From NCBI RefSeq assembly GCF_001457475.1, contig NZ_LN831029.1, forward strand, positions 5,456,001-5,520,000: a stretch of 64,000 nt of DNA, read 5' to 3'. This stretch comes from Achromobacter xylosoxidans. Its GTDB lineage: Bacteria > Pseudomonadota > Gammaproteobacteria > Burkholderiales > Burkholderiaceae_B. Below the pieces are notes generated by a model, which did not search any database, was not told where the DNA came from, and saw nothing but the letters and a program-made list of their open reading frames with translations. The position numbers and the translations under genes are program-made. This document shows, piece by piece, positions 38,901 through 48,014 of the stretch. Numbering within the stretch: the stretch's first letter is position 1; each line of letters begins with the position of its first letter.

Positions 38901-39653
38901 GGGCCAGACGTCGGCCCATTTTTCCAGTTGCAGCCCGGTGAAGGCGACCCGCAGCGTCGACGACGGCACCTTGTCGAAGGGCCGCGCCACGCCGGTCAGG
39001 TCGAACGGGCTGCCATTGATGCGCAGGTGCAGGCGCGGCTGCACGTCGATGTCGGTGGCGTAGCCGAAGGTGGAGATGAACGGCACGCCCACGGCCAGTT
39101 CGTCGATCACCTGCTTGCGGCCGGTGACCTTGTCGTCCAGGGTGACGACGCCGCCCTCGATCACCATGTTGTTCAGGGAAAAGCGCGGCAGGCCCTCATC
39201 GGGCTTGGGCGGCTCGTCGGGGTTGGCGGCCGTCATCTCGGCCACGCGCTGCTGCACGTCGGAGAAGTTGAAGCGGGTGACGTCCTCGCGCACGATCGAC
39301 AGGGTGGGCGAACGCAAGGTGAAGCGGTCGACCACCGGCGCGAACCAGAACAGCGAGGTCCAGGCGGCGCTGACGTCGACCTCGGCGGCGGTGAGCAGCG
39401 GCGTCTGCGAGCCGGGCTGCGCCACCGCGAGATCGCGCGCGCGCACGGTCAGCGTGAAGGGATTGAAGGTGATCTTGCCGACGGCGACGTCGCGGCCCAG
39501 CATCTTTGCGACGTCCTGGGTCAGCACATTGTGCAGCACCTTGGGCACCTGCCAGGCGGCGATGCCACAGAGGATCAACGCCGTGGCCACGACGCCCAAG
39601 AGGATCTTGCCTAAGCGGCGGGTAAACCGGAACTTGGGCATCCGCAAGGGCAT
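35946..39653 (-). CDS. Large AsmA-like DUF748 protein
   Basis: This 1235-residue envelope protein has one N-terminal membrane anchor (about residues 14-33) and a long periplasmic body with DUF748/AsmA-like repeats, for example LLTAAEVDVSAAWTSLFWFAP and LKASAKGVDLPRFNTYSAKY. Residues about 357-490 form a low-complexity linker of Ala, Pro, Lys and Ser. The C-terminal part has an OmpA-like segment, SYVEFAPGSAALTEDTLQRIETL. AsmA-like proteins form bridges for lipid traffic between membranes; that role is inferred. It precedes the dienelactone hydrolase gene on the same strand. Confidence 0.85.
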   Translation of the reverse strand: MPLRMPKFRFTRRLGKILLGVVATALILCGIAAWQVPKVLHNVLTQDVAKMLGRDVAVGKITFNPFTLTVRARDLAVAQPGSQTPLLTAAEVDVSAAWTSLFWFAPVVDRFTLRSPTLSIVREDVTRFNFSDVQQRVAEMTAANPDEPPKPDEGLPRFSLNNMVIEGGVVTLDDKVTGRKQVIDELAVGVPFISTFGYATDIDVQPRLHLRINGSPFDLTGVARPFDKVPSSTLRVAFTGLQLEKWADVWPMPLPFKLERALLDSNLQIVFEQPKDAPPKIRVVGDLGLRQFDLRDNAGESLAAWSALTINRLEIEPIARQVYVGDVGLWAPQVYARRYSNQRLNWQDVADKLKQLGGPAPATRPAATPGAKPGSGAKPPAATASVDAGAPAKPGAAKPAAPDSAAKPAAEKGAPAASPAAVATASPAQAAKPATAPAAGQASAPAVSNPASTPQPASPAASAPNGAPAAAGTPPAADAPPKPAAPAEWKVTLDAFNIHEGELYVTDAVSKLDYTLTGLGVTVEGVALPQVKGEPINLWLTVDNSTDGGWIRAKGPLVLQPLSLELALRMGNVALAPFAPAVRSLSPIQLLDGRLGLTAQVHVLDNNGAIDASATGVRAELAQFKARDETLKPALDIALQQLVVTADRLAMGPGASNFTLAAAGIQGGGKLDLKGAFTPQPLTVKTSVDLSGLNVASFAPYFASSLNATVRAITLGAKGDADFAAANGNAPMKAGWKGGVEITDVDLQDRVNKDDFLNWKRLAFSGMNVAVAGEKIAAGLGDIALDDFYGRILLNAQGRLNVMDLVAAPGQAGGSITQDTQTPGRRAEPPAPAAKGGGMPDISLNSVTLTRGRMTFTDRFVKPNYVAELSNIDGSITAVSSTNPQPAKVKVTGRVYTTAPLSISGVVQPFAKYLSLDLKASAKGVDLPRFNTYSAKYVGYPIKRGKLSVDLEYKIKDRALLATNHVVLNQLTFGDKTNSPDATKLPVLLAVALLKDSRGNIDINLPISGSLDDPEFSVGGIVVRVLLNLVVKAVTSPFSLLASAFGGGEELSYVEFAPGSAALTEDTLQRIETLTKALADRPALKMDLSGRADPKTDLDGLRQAWVDAQIRLAKARDVAPRGKKPNPAGVEVSGAERAKYLEEVYDDTDIKDKPRNFIGMAKSVPPEQMEEMLRSVAPVGEEQLRQLADARAQAVYEKLQAQEGLADRVFIVAPQLDADGIKDEGLPSRVDFSLK

Positions 39654-39969
39654 TGTGCGTCTCCTGGTACGAATCGAAGGCCATTATCGCGTCCTTCGAG
39701 CAAATTGGGGGGCTTTTTGCGCCGCGCCATCGCGGCCGCGCCGCCAAAAGCGCAAATGCCCCCGCAGGGGCACGAAAGCGCGCAAGCCACGACCGGCGCA
39801 CACCCCGGGATGAAGCGGGCAGGCGCGGCGCCACGGCGACGGCGGCCGCGCTTATCTTTCCTCAAAGCGCGGCGGGCGGCGGCTCGTCTATCATAGGCGC
39901 ATCAGCGGCCCGCCACGGCCTGCCGGGACCGCTCTTTTCAATCATTAACAATTCTCGATCCCGATTCCC
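39654..39969. other. Divergent intergenic region between the DUF748 gene and moaC
   Basis: There is no convincing gene. TATCAT at 39889-39894 could be the -10 of moaC. A small dyad, TGCCCC-CGC-AGGGGCA, lies near 39756-39771. No molybdopterin (moco) riboswitch was recognised, although one would be looked for here. Confidence 0.4.
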
Positions 39970-40458
39970 ATGTCCACGCCCGCCCCCACCTTGAGCCACC
40001 TGGATGAAGCCGGCCAGGTCCGCATGGTCGACGTCATCGGCAAGACCGACACCGAACGCGTGGCCATCGCCACCGCCAGCATCCGCATGAACGCGGTGGC
40101 CTACGGCCTGCTGACGCAGCCCGGCCAGGGCAAGGGCGAAGTGCTCAACACCGCGCGCGTCGCCGCCATCCTGGCGGCCAAGCGCTGCGCCGAGCTCATC
40201 CCCCTGTGCCACAGCCTGCCGCTGTCGTTCGTCGGCGTCGAATTCGCGCTGGACGACGCGGCGCACCGCATCGACATCCTGGCCACCTGCCGCACCAGCT
40301 ACAAGACCGGCGTCGAAATGGAAGCCATGACGGCGTGCAGCGTCGCCGCGCTGACCATCTACGACATGTGCAAGGCGGCCGACAAAGGTATCGTCATCGA
40401 ACAAGTTCGCCTGAAGTACAAGGCGGGAGGTAAAAGCGGTGAATGGCGCAACGATTAA
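39970..40458 (+). CDS. moaC: Cyclic pyranopterin monophosphate synthase
   Basis: MoaC completes the first step of molybdenum-cofactor synthesis, turning the MoaA product into cPMP. The 162 residues have MVDVIGKTDTERVA, KRCAELIPLCHSLPLSFVGVEF and TGVEMEAMTACSVAALTIYDMCKA, the family core with the catalytic residues. It is the first gene of moaC-moaD-moaE-moaB-moeA, and its end overlaps the moaD start by 20 bp. Confidence 0.96.
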   Translation: MSTPAPTLSHLDEAGQVRMVDVIGKTDTERVAIATASIRMNAVAYGLLTQPGQGKGEVLNTARVAAILAAKRCAELIPLCHSLPLSFVGVEFALDDAAHRIDILATCRTSYKTGVEMEAMTACSVAALTIYDMCKAADKGIVIEQVRLKYKAGGKSGEWRND

Positions 40459-40690
40459 TCTTCTGTACTTCGCCCGCGTGGCCGAACTGGTCGGCAAGCG
40501 CTCCGAAGCCTGGCCGGTCGACGGCGAGTCCACCGGCGCGCAGTTGCTGGCCGCGCTCGGCGAGCGCTATCCGCAGCTGGCCCCGGCCGGTCGCCTGAAG
40601 CTGGCCATCAACCAGACCCACGCCAAGCCGTCGGCGCCGATCCGCGCGGGCGACGAGGTCGCGGTGTTCGAACCCGTCACCGGAGGCTGA
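40439..40690 (+). CDS. moaD: Molybdopterin synthase small subunit (sulfur carrier)
   Basis: MoaD is the ubiquitin-like carrier that donates thiocarboxylate sulfur to form the dithiolene of molybdopterin. The 83-residue protein begins INLLYFARVAELVGK and ends with the obligatory Gly-Gly (VFEPVTGG). The start is a GTG at 40439 inside the end of moaC, with GGGAGG nine bases upstream. It works with MoaE, encoded five bases downstream. Confidence 0.94.
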   Translation: MNGATINLLYFARVAELVGKRSEAWPVDGESTGAQLLAALGERYPQLAPAGRLKLAINQTHAKPSAPIRAGDEVAVFEPVTGG

Positions 40691-40695
40691 ACGCC

Positions 40696-41178
40696 ATGGT
40701 CATCGTGCAGGAAGCCGACTTCGACGGCGCCGCGCTCACCGCCGCCCTGCGCGCCAGCGCCGGGCCGGGCGTGGGCGGCATCGTCACCTTCGTGGGCTAC
40801 GTGCGCGACTACGCGCCGGACACGCCCACCGACACGCTCTACCTGGAACACTACCCCGGCATGTGCGAGCGCGAGCTCGAAGACATCGCCGCCACCGCCC
40901 GCGCGCGCTGGAACCTGGACGGCACCGTGATCGTGCACCGGGTCGGCGCCCTCGCCCGCAATGCCCAGATCGTGTTCGTGGCCGCGGCCAGCGCGCATCG
41001 CGGCGACGCCTTCCGCGGCTGCGAATTCATCATCGACGCGCTCAAGACCCGCGCGCCCTTCTGGAAGCGCGAAACCCTGGCGGGTGGCGACAGCTTCTGG
41101 GTGGAACAGCGCCAATCCGACCAGGACCGCACGCAGTCCTGGGACGCCGAACCCCCGCCCCCCAAGGAGACTCCATGA
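40696..41178 (+). CDS. moaE: Molybdopterin synthase catalytic subunit
   Basis: MoaE binds cPMP and receives sulfur from MoaD. The 160 residues include GGIVTFVGYVRDY, LEHYPGMCERELEDI, VIVHRVGALARNAQIVFVAAASAHR and the catalytic lysines in LKTRAPFWKRE. The last 15 residues are a Pro-rich tail. The stop overlaps the moaB start by ATGA. Confidence 0.96.
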   Translation: MVIVQEADFDGAALTAALRASAGPGVGGIVTFVGYVRDYAPDTPTDTLYLEHYPGMCERELEDIAATARARWNLDGTVIVHRVGALARNAQIVFVAAASAHRGDAFRGCEFIIDALKTRAPFWKRETLAGGDSFWVEQRQSDQDRTQSWDAEPPPPKETP

Positions 41179-41699
41179 ACGACGCCTCCCCCGTCTCGCT
41201 GGCCTGCGCCGTGCTGACGGTCAGCGACACCCGCAGCGCCGGTGACGACACCTCCGGCAACCTGCTGGCCAACAGCCTGGCCCAGGCCGGCCACCAATGC
41301 GTGCGGCGCGACATCGCCAAGGACAACATCTACCAGATCCGGCGCGTCATCAGCGACTGGATCGCCGACCCCGAGGTGCAGGTCATCCTGACCACCGGCG
41401 GCACCGGCTTCTCGCACGGCGACCACGTGCCGCAGGCGATCCTGCCGCTGCTGGACCGCGAGATTCCCGGCTTCGGCGAGCTGTTCCGCCAGATCTCCTA
41501 CGAGGAAATCGGCAGCTCCACCATCCAGTCGCGCGCCTTTGCCGGCGCGGCCAACCAGACCCTGCTGTTCTGCCTGCCCGGTTCGAACAACGCCTGCGAG
41601 ACCGCCTGGAACCGCATCATCCGCGAGCAGCTCGACAGCGGCCACCGCCCCTGCAATTTCGCCACGCACTTCCAACCCCGCGACCAAGAAGACCACTGA
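41175..41699 (+). CDS. moaB: Molybdenum cofactor biosynthesis protein MoaB
   Basis: This protein of the MoaB/Mog adenylyltransferase family activates molybdopterin for metal insertion. The 174 residues carry VLTVSDTRSAGDDTSG, VILTTGGTGFSHGDHVP with the GGTG loop, and LPGSNNACETAW. Its sequence is closer to E. coli MoaB than to Mog. It is translationally coupled to moaE and lies five bases before moeA. No separate mog gene is nearby, so it may do the adenylylation. Confidence 0.9.
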   Translation: MNDASPVSLACAVLTVSDTRSAGDDTSGNLLANSLAQAGHQCVRRDIAKDNIYQIRRVISDWIADPEVQVILTTGGTGFSHGDHVPQAILPLLDREIPGFGELFRQISYEEIGSSTIQSRAFAGAANQTLLFCLPGSNNACETAWNRIIREQLDSGHRPCNFATHFQPRDQEDH

Positions 41700-41704
41700 T
41701 ACCC

Positions 41705-42910
41705 ATGCTGGATTTCGACCAAGCCCAGACCCTGCTGGCCAACGCGGCCGCCCCCATCGCGCGCCGCGAAGACGTCGGCCTGGACCAGGCGCCCGGACGC
41801 GTGCTGGCGGCCGACCTCGACGCCACCGTGGACATCCCGCCGGCCGACAACAGCGCCATGGACGGCTACGCGCTGCGCCTGGCCGACTGGCGGCCGGGCG
41901 CGCGCCTGCCGATCCAGCAGCGCTGCTATGCCGGCGACACGCCCGAGCCGCTCAAGCCCGGCCATGCCATCCGCCTGTTCACCGGCAGCCTGATCCCCGC
42001 TGGCGCCGACGTGGTGGTGATGCAGGAAGATACGCACGAGGCCGACGAGCAGGTCGAGATCACGCGCGAGCCGCGCCCCGGCCAGCACATCCGCCTGCGC
42101 GGCGAGGACACCCTGGCCGGCGCCCCGCTGCTGGCCGCCGGCACGCAGCTGCAGGCCGCCCACGTGGCGCTGCTGGCCTCGCAGGGCCTGGCCAGCGTGC
42201 CGGTGTTCGGCCGCCTGCGGGTCGGCATCCTGACCACCGGCGACGAACTGGTGGCCCCCGGCGAGGCGCGCGAACCGGCGCAGATCTACAACTCCAACGG
42301 CCCGATGCTGGCCGCGCTGGTGCGCGGGCTGGCGGCCGAACCGACCCACGTGCTGCATGCGCGCGACACCGAAGCCGACCTGCTGGCCGCGTTCAAGACG
42401 CTGCTGGCCGATTGCGACCTGGTGCTGAGCGTGGGCGGCGTGTCGGTGGGCGAGCGCGACCTGGTCAAGCCGGCGCTGGCCGCGCTGGGCGGCGAACTGT
42501 CTCTGTGGAAGGTGCGCATGAAGCCGGGCAAGCCGGTGGCGCTGGCCATGATCGGCGACAAGCCGGTGGTCAGCCTGCCGGGCAATCCGGTGTCGGCCTA
42601 CGCGGTGTTCGCCATGCTGGTGACGCCGCTGGTGCGCCGCATGCAGGGCCGCGAAGAGTTGTTCCCGCCGGTCAGCCGGCTGCCGCTGCGCACCGAGCAT
42701 CCGCGCCAGGACAGCCGTGAGGAATTCCTGCGGGTGCAGCGCCGCACGGCCGACGACGGCGGCGCCGAACTGGTGCCTTACGGCCACCAGGGTTCGGGGG
42801 TGATCAGTTCATTGCCGTGGTCGACCGGGCTGGCGCGCCTGCCCGCCGACGTGCGGGTGCAGGACCGCGACCGCGTGCCCTACTACGACCTGCGTCACTG
42901 GCTGGCGTAG
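41705..42910 (+). CDS. moeA: Molybdopterin molybdenumtransferase
   Basis: MoeA inserts molybdate into adenylylated molybdopterin. The 401 residues show DIPPADNSAMDGYALR (about 40-55), GSLIPAGADVVVMQED, VGILTTGDELVAPGEA, VGGVSVGERDLVKPAL and KPVVSLPGNPVSAYAVF. It is the last gene of the moaCDEB-moeA operon. Its end overlaps the end of convergent mobA by 16 bp, so transcripts from both sides cross here. Confidence 0.95.
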   Translation: MLDFDQAQTLLANAAAPIARREDVGLDQAPGRVLAADLDATVDIPPADNSAMDGYALRLADWRPGARLPIQQRCYAGDTPEPLKPGHAIRLFTGSLIPAGADVVVMQEDTHEADEQVEITREPRPGQHIRLRGEDTLAGAPLLAAGTQLQAAHVALLASQGLASVPVFGRLRVGILTTGDELVAPGEAREPAQIYNSNGPMLAALVRGLAAEPTHVLHARDTEADLLAAFKTLLADCDLVLSVGGVSVGERDLVKPALAALGGELSLWKVRMKPGKPVALAMIGDKPVVSLPGNPVSAYAVFAMLVTPLVRRMQGREELFPPVSRLPLRTEHPRQDSREEFLRVQRRTADDGGAELVPYGHQGSGVISSLPWSTGLARLPADVRVQDRDRVPYYDLRHWLA

Positions 42911-43518
42911 CGCTCGGCCGCCGCCAGTTCCTCGGGCGTGTTCAGGTTCATGAACGCGCCGGGCACGTCATCGAACGGCGCGCCCACGCCTCCCACGCGC
43001 GACTGCCACAGGCCGACCTTGCGTTCGCCGGCCGCGAGGTAGTCGCGCAGCACCGGCAGCATGGATGTGCGCAGCGCCATGCAGGCCGGATGGCGCTGGC
43101 CGCCGGCCACCGCATAGGCCAGGGGCGCGCCCGCCGCCCGCGCCGCGGCGATCAGGCGGTGGGCCAGATCCGCCGGCAGGAACGGCGTGTCGCACGGCGC
43201 CACCACCAGCCATTCGCACGGCGCGGCGGCCGCCAGGCCGGCGGCAAGGCCCGCCAGCGGCCCCTGCCAGGCGCCCAGCGCATCGGTATCGTCGGCCACC
43301 ACCCGGCCATAGCGGGCGTAGATGTCGGCATTGCGGTTGGCGCTGAGAATCAGCGGCCCGACCTGCGGGGCCAGGCGCCGCGCCACGTGCGCCACCAGCG
43401 GCTCGCCACCCAGCAGGACCAATCCCTTGTCGCTGCCCTGCATGCGCGAGCCCTGGCCGCCGGCCAGGATCAGGCCGGCCACCTGTTGCCGGTCGAAAAC
43501 GGGCGCGGGGTCAACCAC
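42895..43518 (-). CDS. mobA: Molybdenum cofactor guanylyltransferase
   Basis: MobA adds GMP to Mo-molybdopterin to give the bis-MGD cofactor that formate dehydrogenase needs. The 207 residues have the nucleotidyltransferase motif [20 protein letters not shown] (about 15-34), the [10 protein letters not shown] motif, APCDTPFLP and [10 protein letters not shown]. The start is a GTG eight bases inside the end of moaA with a poor ribosome binding site, so translation is probably coupled. It converges on moeA. Confidence 0.94.
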   Translation of the reverse strand: MVDPAPVFDRQQVAGLILAGGQGSRMQGSDKGLVLLGGEPLVAHVARRLAPQVGPLILSANRNADIYARYGRVVADDTDALGAWQGPLAGLAAGLAAAAPCEWLVVAPCDTPFLPADLAHRLIAAARAAGAPLAYAVAGGQRHPACMALRTSMLPVLRDYLAAGERKVGLWQSRVGGVGAPFDDVPGAFMNLNTPEELAAAERYASQ

Positions 43519-44605
43519 CGATGTAGCTCATCTCGACTTTGCGGGCCGGGTCGGCCATGTTGCGGCCGCGCTGTTCGGAGTAGTTGTCGCCCCGGGCGGC
43601 CCAGATACCCGTGAGGATGGCGGCCAGTTCATCGTCGCTGGCGCCGTCGCGCAGGGGCGCGCGCAGGTCGTGGCCCTCGTGTCCGAACAGGCACAGGAAC
43701 AGCTTGCCTTCCGGCGACAGGCGCGCGCGCGTACAGCCGCCGCAGAAGGCGTGGGTGACGCTGGAGATGACGCCGATCTCGCCGCCGCCGTCGCGATAGC
43801 GCCAGCGTTCGGCGACGCGGCCCATGCCGTCGGTGGAGATCGGTTCGAGCGGATGGGCCGCGCCGATGCGCGCCAGCACTTCCTCGCTGGGCACCACTTC
43901 GGTCAGGTTCCAGCCGTTGGTGTTGCCCACGTCCATGTATTCGATGAAGCGCAGGATGTGGCCGCTGCCGCGAAAGCGCTCGGCCATCGGCAGGATCTGC
44001 GCATCGTTCAGGCCGCGCCGCACCACCATGTTGACCTTGACGGGCGCCAGCCCGGCCGCGGCGGCGGCGTCGATGCCGCGCAGCACGTCGTCGGGGGTGA
44101 AGCCGCTGTCGCTCATGTCCTGGAACATGGACGCGTCCAGCGCGTCCAGGCTGACCGTGACGCGGTTAAGCCCCGCCTGCTTGAGCACGGCGGCCTTGCG
44201 TTCGAGCAGGCTGCCGTTGGTGGTGAGCGTCAGTTCCAGCGGCCGGCCGGCGGGCGTGCGCAGCCCGGACAGCAGGCCGACCAGGTTTTCCACATGCTTG
44301 CGCAGCAGCGGCTCGCCGCCGGTCAGGCGGATCTTCTCGACCCCCAGGCGGGTGAAGACGCCGGCCAGCCGCGCGATTTCCTCGAACGACAGCAGGTCGG
44401 AATGGCGCATGAAGACGTAGTTGGTATCGAATACCTCGCGCGGCATGCAGTAGGTGCAGCGGAAATTGCAGCGGTCCGTGACCGAGATGCGCAGGTCGCG
44501 CAGCGGCCGCGCGCGCCGGTCGAGCGCGGGCCGGCCCGCGGGCGGCGGCGCCAGGGGCGCCGGACGCTCGGTGCGGCGGTCAGCCAGGAGGATCACTTTG
44601 CTCAT
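43511..44605 (-). CDS. moaA: GTP 3',8-cyclase
   Basis: This radical-SAM enzyme starts molybdenum-cofactor synthesis from GTP. The 364 residues carry the N-terminal cluster site CNFRCTYC (Cys46, Cys50, Cys53), the GTP/Arg region [15 protein letters not shown], the C-terminal cluster site [20 protein letters not shown], and the terminal Gly-Gly (SYIGG) needed for activity. About 30 residues of basic, Pro-rich extension precede the core. It is first in moaA-mobA, separate from the moaCDEB-moeA operon. Confidence 0.95.
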   Translation of the reverse strand: MSKVILLADRRTERPAPLAPPPAGRPALDRRARPLRDLRISVTDRCNFRCTYCMPREVFDTNYVFMRHSDLLSFEEIARLAGVFTRLGVEKIRLTGGEPLLRKHVENLVGLLSGLRTPAGRPLELTLTTNGSLLERKAAVLKQAGLNRVTVSLDALDASMFQDMSDSGFTPDDVLRGIDAAAAAGLAPVKVNMVVRRGLNDAQILPMAERFRGSGHILRFIEYMDVGNTNGWNLTEVVPSEEVLARIGAAHPLEPISTDGMGRVAERWRYRDGGGEIGVISSVTHAFCGGCTRARLSPEGKLFLCLFGHEGHDLRAPLRDGASDDELAAILTGIWAARGDNYSEQRGRNMADPARKVEMSYIGG

Positions 44606-44640
44606 GGGAACATCATAGCCCGGCGCACGCGGCGGCGCGC

Positions 44641-45717
44641 CTAGGAAAATGCCTCTTCAAGGGTCTGCAGGCGGCCGGTGTCGCGGGCGTCGTAGCCCAC
44701 CAGCTGGCCGACGTAGCCGACGTAGTCGGGGCTGCGCATGATGGACAGCAGGTCGCGCATGGCGGGCGTTTCGAGCGCGCTCTTGCGGATGGCGAAGAAA
44801 TAACGCTCGCGCACCAGCGGGATGAAGTCCAGGCCGAAGCGGCAGGCGGCGGTCTCCACGCCCACACCGGTATCGGCCATGCCGCTGGCAATGTGGGCGG
44901 CGATCGCCATGTGGGTGAATTCGTTGGTCTCGTAGCCCTGAACCTCGCTGATCGAGACCCCCGCGCGCTGCAGCATCAGGCTGACCAGATAGCGCGTGCT
45001 GGAGCCGATCTGGCGGTTGACGAAACGCACGTCCTGGCGCGCCAGGTCGGCCATGCCGCTGATGCGCTTGGGATTGCCGGCCATCACGAACAGCCCGGTA
45101 TTGCGCACCGCCAGGTGGATCAGCACGTAATCGTCGGCGTGCAGCCACTGTGCGTAGCGATCCATGATGGGCGCCTCGAAGTCGCCCAGCGGCACCTGGA
45201 AGCCCGCCAGGTCGCATTCGCCGCGCTCGAGCGAGGCCAGCGCCTCGATCGCGGTGCGGTAACGCAGTTCCAGCCCCGGCTTGCGCCCGCCCATGTGTTC
45301 CATCAGCGATTCCACCGCGAAGCCGTGGCTGGCGTGCAGCCGCAGGTGCGGATCGTTTTCCGGCAAGAGCCGCGCCAGTTCCTCCTGCAGTTCCGAGGCC
45401 AGGCTGTCGAGCGTGGGCATCAACCGCGCCTCGATGCGGCGGTTGGCCCACAGCAGGCGCTGCGCGAACGGCGACAGCTGGGTGCCCTGGCGACGGTTGG
45501 TGATCAGCAGCTGGGTGCCGAAGATGCCTTCGAAGCGGCGCAGCACGCCCCAGGCGTGCCGGTATGACAGATCACAGGCGCGACAGGCGCCGGCGATGTT
45601 GCCGGTGGCGTCGATGGCGGCCAGCAGCGCCAGCATGTCCTGCAGCGGCACGGGGGCGCCGTCGTCTCCACCCAAGGTCCATTGCGGCCGCAGGCCGATT
45701 CGGAACTTATATGTCAT
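44641..45717 (-). CDS. ModE/LysR-like regulator with periplasmic-binding-type effector domain
   Basis: The 358-residue protein has an N-terminal winged helix of LysR/ModE type (about 25-85: [39 protein letters not shown]) and a C-terminal PBP-like domain (about 125-340). Divergent position next to the formate dehydrogenase operon makes it the likely regulator of that operon, comparable in role to FdsR of Cupriavidus; whether the signal is formate or molybdate is not known. The ATG at 45717 is used. It lies 36 bp downstream of moaA in the tandem direction, reading the same way. Confidence 0.82.
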   Translation of the reverse strand: MTYKFRIGLRPQWTLGGDDGAPVPLQDMLALLAAIDATGNIAGACRACDLSYRHAWGVLRRFEGIFGTQLLITNRRQGTQLSPFAQRLLWANRRIEARLMPTLDSLASELQEELARLLPENDPHLRLHASHGFAVESLMEHMGGRKPGLELRYRTAIEALASLERGECDLAGFQVPLGDFEAPIMDRYAQWLHADDYVLIHLAVRNTGLFVMAGNPKRISGMADLARQDVRFVNRQIGSSTRYLVSLMLQRAGVSISEVQGYETNEFTHMAIAAHIASGMADTGVGVETAACRFGLDFIPLVRERYFFAIRKSALETPAMRDLLSIMRSPDYVGYVGQLVGYDARDTGRLQTLEEAFS

Positions 45718-45782
45718 TTATTTCTTATTGAAGGCGATTAATTACCTGTTTAGAGTACACAAATAACGCGAGGCACGGGAAT

Positions 45783-45808
45783 TTTATATGTTTTTCTTTG
45801 CATATAAA
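45783..45808. promoter_or_regulatory. Candidate operator of the formate dehydrogenase operon
   Basis: TTTATATG-N10-CATATAAA is a perfect 8-bp inverted repeat in the A/T-rich gap, 68 bp upstream of fdsG. It fits both the LysR T-N11-A style and the TATA-rich dyads bound by ModE. A second TTATATG half occurs at 45708-45714, at the regulator's own start codon. Confidence 0.6.
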
Positions 45809-45875
45809 TCACCCTGACCTCCCATCACAACAGCCCCCCACCCTACGGGGCCCAGCACTACTGGAGGAGACCGCC

Positions 45876-46433
45876 ATGCGCCAGCGCGAGGCAAAATCCG
45901 ATCTGGCTTCCACCGGCGGCGCCCGTGGCGGCGCGTTGGCGTTGGACGCCGCCCAGGCGTCCGCCAGCCCGGCGGTGGCGGCCACCGCCCGCATCCTGGC
46001 GCGCCTGAAGGACCAGCCCGGCCCCCTGTTGCCGGTGCTGCACGCGGTGCAGCACGAACTGGGCTGTATTCCGGCCGAGGCGGTGCAGACCATCGCCGAG
46101 GCCCTGAACCTGTCGCGCGCCGAAGTCCACGGCGTCATCACCTTCTACCCCCATTTCCGCAGCGAACCCGCCGGGCGCCACACGCTGGAAGTGTGCCGCG
46201 CCGAGTCCTGCCAGGCGATGGGCGGCGAACAACTGGCCGCCCATGCGCGCCAGGCGTTGGGCTGTGATTTCCATGCCAGCACGCGCGACGGCGACTTCAC
46301 GCTGGAGCCGGTGTACTGCCTGGGCCTGTGCGCCCAGTCGCCGGCGGTGATGCTGGACGGCCAGCCGCACGCACGCGTCACGCCGACCAAGCTCGACCGC
46401 CTGCTGCATCGCGCGCGGGAGGCCGGCCAATGA
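45876..46433 (+). CDS. fdsG: NAD-dependent formate dehydrogenase, gamma subunit
   Basis: This 185-residue thioredoxin-like 2Fe-2S subunit is homologous to NuoE of complex I. The four cluster ligands are visible as CRAESC and CLGLC in the C-terminal half, after [11 protein letters not shown] and [12 protein letters not shown]. It carries electrons near the NADH end of the soluble enzyme. A strong GGAGGAGA ribosome binding site precedes the ATG at 45876. It is the first gene of the fds operon and overlaps fdsB by ATGA. Confidence 0.93.
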   Translation: MRQREAKSDLASTGGARGGALALDAAQASASPAVAATARILARLKDQPGPLLPVLHAVQHELGCIPAEAVQTIAEALNLSRAEVHGVITFYPHFRSEPAGRHTLEVCRAESCQAMGGEQLAAHARQALGCDFHASTRDGDFTLEPVYCLGLCAQSPAVMLDGQPHARVTPTKLDRLLHRAREAGQ

Positions 46434-48001
46434 GCGCCCCCACCCTGATCTACGTGCCGCGCGACGCCGCGGCGCTGGCCATGGACGCCGACGCCGTGGC
46501 CGCCGCCATCGAACTGGCCGCCGACGAACGCGGCCTGGCCGTGCAAGTGGTGCGCAACGGCTCGCGCGGCCTGCTGTGGCTGGAACCGCTGGTCGAGATC
46601 GCCACGCCCCAGGGCCGCCTGGCCTACGGGCCGGTGCAGCCCGAGGACGTGCCGGCGCTGTTCGACGCCGGCTGGCTGACGGGCGGCGCGCATCCGCTGG
46701 GCCTGGGCCTGACCGAGGAGATTCCTTATCTCAAGCAGCAGGAACGCCTGACCTTCGCCCGCGTCGGCGTGATCGATCCGCTGTCGCTGCAGGACTACGC
46801 CGCGCACGGCGGCCTGCAGGGCCTGAAGCGCGCGCTGGCCATGGAGCCCGCCGCCATCGTCGAAGAGATGGTCACGTCGGGCCTGCGCGGACGCGGCGGC
46901 GCGGCCTTTCCCACCGGCATCAAGTGGAAGACCGTGCTGGGGTCGCCGGCCGACCGCAAGTACATCGTCTGCAATGCCGACGAGGGCGATTCGGGCACCT
47001 TCGCCGATCGCCTGCTGATGGAAGGCGACCCCTACGTGCTGATCGAGGGCATGACCATCGCCGGCCTGGCGGTGGACGCGACCTACGGCTACATCTACGT
47101 GCGTTCCGAATACCCGCACGCCATCGCCACGCTGGAGGCCGCCATCGAACGGGCGCGCGACGTCGGCTGGCTGGGCGACGACGTGCACGGCAGCGGCCGC
47201 CGCTTCGACCTGGAAGTGCGCAAGGGCGCCGGCGCCTATATCTGCGGCGAGGAAACCTCGCTGCTGGAGAGCATCGAGGGCAAGCGCGGCGTGGTGCGCG
47301 CCAAGCCGCCGCTGCCGGCGATCGCGGGCCTGTTCGGCAAGCCCACCGTGATCAACAACGTGATCTCGCTGGCCACCGTGCCGATCATCCTGGCCAAGGG
47401 CGCGGCCTATTACCGCGACTACGGCGTGGGCCGCTCGCACGGCACGCTGCCGTTCCAGCTGGCCGGCAACCTCAAGCAGGGCGGGCTGGTGGAAAAGGCC
47501 TTCGGCCTGAGCCTGCGCGACCTGCTCTACACCTTCGGCGGCGGCAGCGCCTCGGGCCGGCCACTGCGCGCGGTGCAGGTCGGCGGCCCGCTGGGCGCCT
47601 ACCTGCCGGAATCGCAGTGGGACGTGCCGCTGGACTACGAAGCCTATGTCCAGATCTCGGCCATGATCGGCCACGGCGGCCTGGTGGCGTTCGACGACAG
47701 CGTCGACATGGCGCGCATGGCGCGCTATGCGATGGAGTTCTGCGCCATCGAGTCCTGTGGCAAGTGCACGCCCTGTCGCATCGGCTCGACCCGTGGCGTG
47801 GAGACCATCGACAAGATCACCGCCGGCGGCCCGGGGCGCGAACAGCAGGTGCACCTGCTGCGCGACCTGTGCGACACCATGCTGGGCGGATCGCTGTGCG
47901 CCCTGGGGGGCATGGCGCCCTACCCGGTGCTGTCCGCGCTGAACCACTTCCCGCAGGACTTCGGCATCGAGTCCGCGCAGTCCGCCGCCCACCCCGCCTG
48001 A
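46430..48001 (+). CDS. fdsB: NAD-dependent formate dehydrogenase, beta subunit (NAD/FMN site)
   Basis: This 523-residue diaphorase subunit is homologous to NuoF. An N-terminal thioredoxin-like part (to about 110) is followed by the NADH/FMN segments [17 protein letters not shown] and [19 protein letters not shown], and the 4Fe-4S site [13 protein letters not shown] near residue 440. It passes electrons from formate to NAD+. It overlaps fdsG and lies 13 bp before fdsA. Confidence 0.95.
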   Translation: MSAPTLIYVPRDAAALAMDADAVAAAIELAADERGLAVQVVRNGSRGLLWLEPLVEIATPQGRLAYGPVQPEDVPALFDAGWLTGGAHPLGLGLTEEIPYLKQQERLTFARVGVIDPLSLQDYAAHGGLQGLKRALAMEPAAIVEEMVTSGLRGRGGAAFPTGIKWKTVLGSPADRKYIVCNADEGDSGTFADRLLMEGDPYVLIEGMTIAGLAVDATYGYIYVRSEYPHAIATLEAAIERARDVGWLGDDVHGSGRRFDLEVRKGAGAYICGEETSLLESIEGKRGVVRAKPPLPAIAGLFGKPTVINNVISLATVPIILAKGAAYYRDYGVGRSHGTLPFQLAGNLKQGGLVEKAFGLSLRDLLYTFGGGSASGRPLRAVQVGGPLGAYLPESQWDVPLDYEAYVQISAMIGHGGLVAFDDSVDMARMARYAMEFCAIESCGKCTPCRIGSTRGVETIDKITAGGPGREQQVHLLRDLCDTMLGGSLCALGGMAPYPVLSALNHFPQDFGIESAQSAAHPA

Positions 48002-48014
48002 ATCCGAGACCGCC

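Noticed and set aside
39653..39994. Frame of 113 codons upstream of moaC
   Set aside because: It overlaps the starts of both divergent genes, has no ribosome binding site and has low-complexity Arg/Pro/Ala composition.
45771..45790. RpoN-like promoter upstream of fdsG (GGCACGGGAATTTT)
   Set aside because: The GG element is present but there is no GC at the required distance, unlike the exact match upstream of nrtA.
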